DNA of 64,000 nucleotides. Source: Mauremys mutica (lineage: Eukaryota > Chordata > Testudines > Geoemydidae). Below the pieces are notes generated by a model. That model was given only the letters and a program-made list of their open reading frames with translations, was not told where the DNA came from and did no database searches. Position 1 is the stretch's first letter; every line of letters begins with the position of its first letter. The translations under genes and the position numbers were made by a program. Below, piece after piece: positions 61,501-64,000 of the stretch. The stretch lies in the NCBI RefSeq assembly GCF_020497125.1, contig NC_059089.1, forward strand, positions 26,619,282 through 26,683,281, written 5' to 3'.

Positions 61501-63460
61501 TGCTGCCAGACTTCTTGTTTGCTGTGACATCGTGGCTACAGCCCCTAAAACAAAAGCGAAGTCTAGTTTATTAACGACTGCCTGTAATCTGTGTTGAGGA
61601 ATAAACAGGATTACACTGTCCTTGGGAATATGCTTTGCACCATATGTAGGAACAGTTCCATTCCCCACTCCTGGCAGCATATTTATTTTTAACCCAGAGA
61701 ATCCTGCAGGAAGAGTCTGCCATGTAAAGTGGCATAAAATACCAGCCTGGGATCACACCACCTCCTGTGACCTTGTAGGCTAAGCAGGGCCTGCACTGGT
61801 CAGTACTTGCAGGAAAGACTTCCAAGGAAAATCCAGATGCTGTAGGAAGTGGTGCTGATTCCCTCCCCTGGAATGCACTGGACTGGTGTTCTAGCCCTGG
61901 GGAGCATGGGGCTGCTAGAGGCGCTGGGCCCATTCTAAGCTACCTTGGTGTCTTCTCCTTCAGGTGGCTTCTTGGACTTAGTGACTTGGGCAATTACACC
62001 AGGGATGAGTTTGGCCCATCCTCTCTGCTTAAATTGTCCCAGTACTGTCAGTGAGCTATAGTGTTCTCCTTCCCTTCAGTTACACAGCATTGCTGTGAGA
62101 TGTTAAAGACCTGCCTTTGACCTAAGAGCTGGTTGCATTTCCATGGTGGCTGAAGTGATCCTGGTGGATGTTTTGTAAATCAGTTTGTCAGGCACTTTGA
62201 GTGTAAGGTGCTCTGTAACTCTCAGCTGGGCAAAGCTCAGTCTGGACGTCCTTGTTTTAGAGTTGTATGAAATCGTCCTGGTATCGTTTGCATTTAAATG
62301 CCTGAATGGGCAAATATTCTGCAGCATGTTCAGGAGTCATTCCTCACCCTGCACTATGCAGAGTTTGGCAGAAGATTCCTGCCTCCACCTCACTGAGCTG
62401 TCTGAAATTTCTCTTCCCCCAGGTACTGTGCTTTGCTGTCACAGCTTTCCTCCACCTCTTCTTCATGGCAGCCTTTTCTTGGATGCTGGTAGAAGGGCTT
62501 CTCCTGTGGAGCAAAGTGGTTGCCGTCAACATGAGTGAAGACAGGAGAATGAAGTTTTACTATGTGACTGGCTGGGGTAAATGGAAACCCATCTGTGTCT
62601 CGCTCTCAGGAACACAGTGCATCAATTTCTCTCCAACAACAAGTCCTTGTAGAAAAGATTTCAGTGTAACTGATGTCGAGTCACAAGTCTGACAAGAGCT
62701 TGCATTGACCTGGGGGGTTATTGGGGACCAGCCTCACCCACAGATTCTCTCCCATCTTTAAATGTCAACTGGCGGACGCTGGAATTTTAGCCAAGTGTCT
62801 CGTTTATTTTGTAACCCTTAGTTTTATTAACACAAAGTATTTGCAGAGGAAGACTCTGCTCATTCGCTGCTATCAGAGTGTCGGTGAACAGTGGGGCTGG
62901 TTCTAGAAACCTGAAAATAGTTCTGGCTGGAAAGAGATGCATTTATCGAAATGAATGGGTCAAGGTAGCGGGATTTATCTGACTATACTGGGGTTCAGGT
63001 AAGAGTGTCTGGGGTTCATGTGACTGTGCTGAGAGACAGACACCAAATTGGCATTGTTTGTCTTTGATTGTACTGCTTGTTAGGAGTAAGTTGCTCGTGT
63101 CTTGTGACCCAGCTTTGGCATGTTTTATGAATGAGAGAATAAAGTGCAGAGGATATAAAACGTAGTCTTGTTACATGGCATGGGCCAGATTCCCAGCTAG
63201 TGTAAATCAGTGCAGCTCCGTTGGGGTCAATGTGGCTACATTGATTTAGGCCAGCTGGGGATCTGGCCCTGTATGGCCAATGGCAGATCTGGCATTTTGC
63301 TGTCCTCAGTTTTTCTGTTTTTTCAGGCCTGCCAGTTGTTATTGTTGGTGTGACTCTGGCAACTTCATTTAACAAGTATGTGGCAGACAATCATTGCTGG
63401 CTGAATGTTCAGACCGATATCATCTGGGCGTTCGTTGGGCCAGTTCTCTTTGTTCTGACG
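44685..63460 (+). CDS. ADGRD2: ADGRD2-like adhesion G-protein-coupled receptor (17 exons, 3' incomplete)
   Basis: Coding exons are 44685-44732, 45342-45405, 46315-46551, 47534-48187, 49302-49400, 50027-50112, 50711-50989, 52844-52955, 54756-54890, 56163-56277, 57601-57706, 58065-58120, 60254-60380, 60495-60598, 61357-61459, 62423-62576 and 63327-63460. All have GT and AG ends, phases match at every junction, and they total 2613 bases or 871 codons with no stop. The order is signal peptide, lectin-like half domain, pentraxin/LamG domain, GAIN region, GPS, TM1-TM5. The pentraxin plus GPS arrangement is specific to the ADGRD group (GPR133/GPR144). I prefer ADGRD2 from overall fit, but ADGRD1 is not excluded. 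Such receptors are plasma-membrane proteins cleaved at the GPS and activated by a tethered peptide. The remaining TM segments and tail lie beyond the window. Confidence 0.87.
46705..46805. repeat. Old MIR-type SINE fragment
   Basis: 'cctaggagccctagcatgga', 'ccacattgtgcaagacacaa' and 'gggagcttacaat' match a repeat widespread in amniotes (attgtgctaggcgctgtac...agagcttacaat). Confidence 0.5.
47534..48187 (+). CDS. ADGRD2: ADGRD2-like exon 4: pentraxin/LamG-type domain
   Basis: A single 654-base exon encodes residues 117-334. Recognisable pentraxin features are ITVHFCVTW-type core HHFCVTWQQQNGTW, the YADGKK strand, FIIGQDQDSLGG (pentraxins have LGQEQD-S-GG) and FSGNITDLNVWRTVLSEEQI. Several NxT/NxS sites are present (NKT, NGT, NIT, NYT). 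In this receptor group the domain is a non-catalytic extracellular module with an undefined ligand. The exon has a GT donor (gtaaga) and keeps phase 1 on both sides. Confidence 0.9.
48613..48893. mobile_element. Non-autonomous DNA element with 'tgtct.cact' ends
   Basis: The left end 'aggctttgtctccact' and the right end 'agtgtagaaatagctt' are imperfect inverted repeats of about 16 bases. The interior is rich in 'agcgct' and 'gctgacaaaac'. It is noncoding and lies in the intron after the pentraxin exon. Target duplications were not resolved. Confidence 0.55.
49302..58120 (+). CDS. ADGRD2: ADGRD2-like exons 5-12: linker and GAIN region
   Basis: Exons 49302-49400 to 58065-58120 give residues 335-663. 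The first (CRVLDVGSGGVSDTSCLHSW) is Cys-containing linker. Residues from about 370 to 490 are mainly helical (LLKKTQSESNPPLISRVN, NVLHALTIVLREEE) and match GAIN subdomain A. From about 490 the sequence becomes beta-rich, with VYLIQSQEAGG and VGSAIISSTL matching subdomain B. The last exon, PICAFWNFSIS, supplies the first Cys and Trp of the GPS. GAIN domains fold around and cut the GPS. The exon set is intact, and low conservation in the middle exons is normal for this domain. Confidence 0.8.
49425..49540. repeat. Old MIR-type SINE fragment
   Basis: 'tattatctccattgtggtag' to 'ccctggagagtttacaggct' is another copy of the same amniote repeat as at 46705. It begins right after exon 5 of the GPCR. 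Confidence 0.5.
50990..52843 (+). other. Intron of the GPCR gene without recognised exon
   Basis: No coding exon is needed here: exons 7 and 8 join in phase. It contains a turtle SINE fragment at about 52755-52825 and otherwise unique-looking sequence. Confidence 0.6.
52755..52825 (+). repeat. Turtle SINE fragment
   Basis: 'aaatttgttagtctctaagg' with 'tggcacaaggactcctcgtt' is a common turtle SINE segment (ttagtctctaaggtgccacaagtactcct). It ends about 18 bases before the acceptor of GPCR exon 8. Confidence 0.75.
55342..55521. mobile_element. Short hAT-like MITE, 180 bp
   Basis: The terminal inverted repeats are CAGAGCCATCCCTAGGG at the left and CCTTAGGGACAGCGCTG at the right. The flanks are GCTGGTGG (55334-55341) and CCTGGTGG (55522-55529), an 8-bp target duplication with one mismatch. 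It has no coding capacity and lies in a GPCR intron. Confidence 0.75.
58121..60253 (+). other. GPCR intron between GAIN end and GPS exon
   Basis: No exon is required, since exons 12 and 13 join in phase (AG|C). I recognise no repeat with confidence. A purine run of A and C lies near 58175-58203. Confidence 0.55.
60254..60380 (+). CDS. ADGRD2: ADGRD2-like exon 13: GPS autoproteolysis motif and tethered peptide
   Basis: With the preceding exon it has the full set of 4 Cys (residues 656, 676, 688, 690) and 2 Trp (659, 671) of a GPS. The cleavage tripeptide is H-T-T at 692-694 in CFCNHTTNFAVLLQ. The consensus is H-L/T-S/T, so cutting before Thr694 is predicted and would leave a tethered peptide starting TNFAVLLQ. 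The exon is bounded by tag acceptor and gtaaat donor. Confidence 0.9.
60495..63460 (+). CDS. ADGRD2: ADGRD2-like exons 14-17: transmembrane domain, TM1 to about TM5
   Basis: Exon 60495-60598 gives TM1 (FIGCGVSFCALIVTFILF). Exon 61357-61459 gives HKNLIFALAAAEALLMF, TM2. Exon 62423-62576 gives CFAVTAFLHLFFMAAFSWML and VEGLLLWSKV, TM3, with the HxNL-like and SWMLVEG motifs of class B2 receptors. TM4 begins at YYVTGWG and continues in exon 63327-63460, which has NHCWL (Cys 850, the ECL2 partner of Cys 778 at the start of TM3) and IIWAFVGPVLFVLT, start of TM5. Numbering follows the joined 871 codons. The last exon has a GT donor at 63461, so the gene continues past the window. Confidence 0.9.
63182..63270. 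repeat. Palindromic MITE-like element, about 89 bp
   Basis: 'gggccagattcccagctag' and 'ccagctggggatctggccc' form an inverted repeat, and the inner 'gtaaatcag' and 'ctacattgattta' continue it. It is a short foldback of a kind common in sauropsid genomes. It lies about 60 bases before the acceptor of the last visible GPCR exon. Confidence 0.7.
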
Positions 63461-64000
63461 GTAAGCATCAAACCCTTTTGTATAATTCTGGATAGAAGCA
63501 ATTTCTACTTTTTGTTTTAGGAAAGCAGCACTGAGCTTTGTCAGCCAGAGCCAAAGGGATCAACGATCCTACACAAAGATCTTTTCTAATCTAGGACGAT
63601 GGTGGCGTTTAGAGTGTCTGAGATTTAGTCTCATTATGGTCCAAATATCTCCCTGTACATGGGGTGAATTCCTGCCAAGAGCTCTGTAAATGACTAAAGT
63701 AACGTTTGCAGTTATGCATGAAGCACTGTACAGTTAGATAGGCCGGTACATTATTGTATTTGGAGGGAGTCCTACCATCTAATACCTCAGCAGAAGATAC
63801 TAGCTACTATGCTGAGGTTACATTACAAAGATGGAGAAGTAAATTGAGTATTGGCCACTGTCTGCCAGGATGCTGGACTCGATGGTCCAAAGGTCCAGTT
63901 CAGCATGGCAAAACCTGTGTCCTTTTAATGACTCCACCGTCATAGTACAGCAAAGCAATGCTAGAGGAAAGTGAAATGTTTGAAGGCAACAGAGCCAGTA
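63461..64000 (+). other. GPCR intron running off the window
   Basis: The stretch follows donor gtaagc at 63461. No further exon is seen before the end. An open frame at 63754-63945 has no receptor similarity. Confidence 0.6.

Overview
The window is vertebrate nuclear DNA: short exons with consensus splice sites separated by repeat-filled introns. The repeats (CR1 LINE ends, tRNA-derived SINE pieces sharing the segment 'ctataaggtgccacaggac', hAT-type MITEs) are those I associate with turtles (Testudines). The order is inferred from repeat families only. No bacterial-type genes, CRISPR arrays or structural RNA genes were seen.

Region 1 (about 2.3-39.1 kb, + strand) holds a long multi-exon copy of a kinesin-3 family gene whose exons match KIF14 domain by domain: N-terminal extension, motor, coiled coil, FHA, coiled coil, helical C-terminus, stop at 38444-38446 and AATAAA at 39091. 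It is broken. It has in-frame stops at 2419, 2578, 23660, 26293 and 36668, a P-loop exon that is deleted, frameshifted and split by a CR1-like insertion (about 4758-4926), and two splice donors changed from GT to AT (4959, 22039). The exons for the stretch between 26392 and 32441 were not found. Most other exons keep phase and recognisable sequence, so the loss looks fairly recent. KIF14 itself is essential in other vertebrates, so I infer a KIF14-like paralogue that decayed here.

Region 2 (about 39.1-44.6 kb) is intergenic: a CpG island (about 39.4-40.5 kb) with a 68-bp tandem duplication, an antisense LINE fragment, an 854-bp hAT-like element with a target-site duplication, a MIR-like SINE and a foldback SINE.

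Region 3 (44.7 kb to beyond the window end, + strand) is an intact adhesion GPCR of the ADGRD group, best matched to ADGRD2 (GPR144). Seventeen exons join without a stop or phase error into 871 codons: signal peptide, a C-type-lectin-like half domain, a pentraxin/LamG domain, GAIN region, a complete GPS with 4 Cys and 2 Trp, then TM1 to about TM5. The remaining TM exons and C-tail lie past base 64000.

The two genes are head to tail and have no obvious functional link. The main result is the contrast between a decaying kinesin paralogue and an intact receptor gene next to it.
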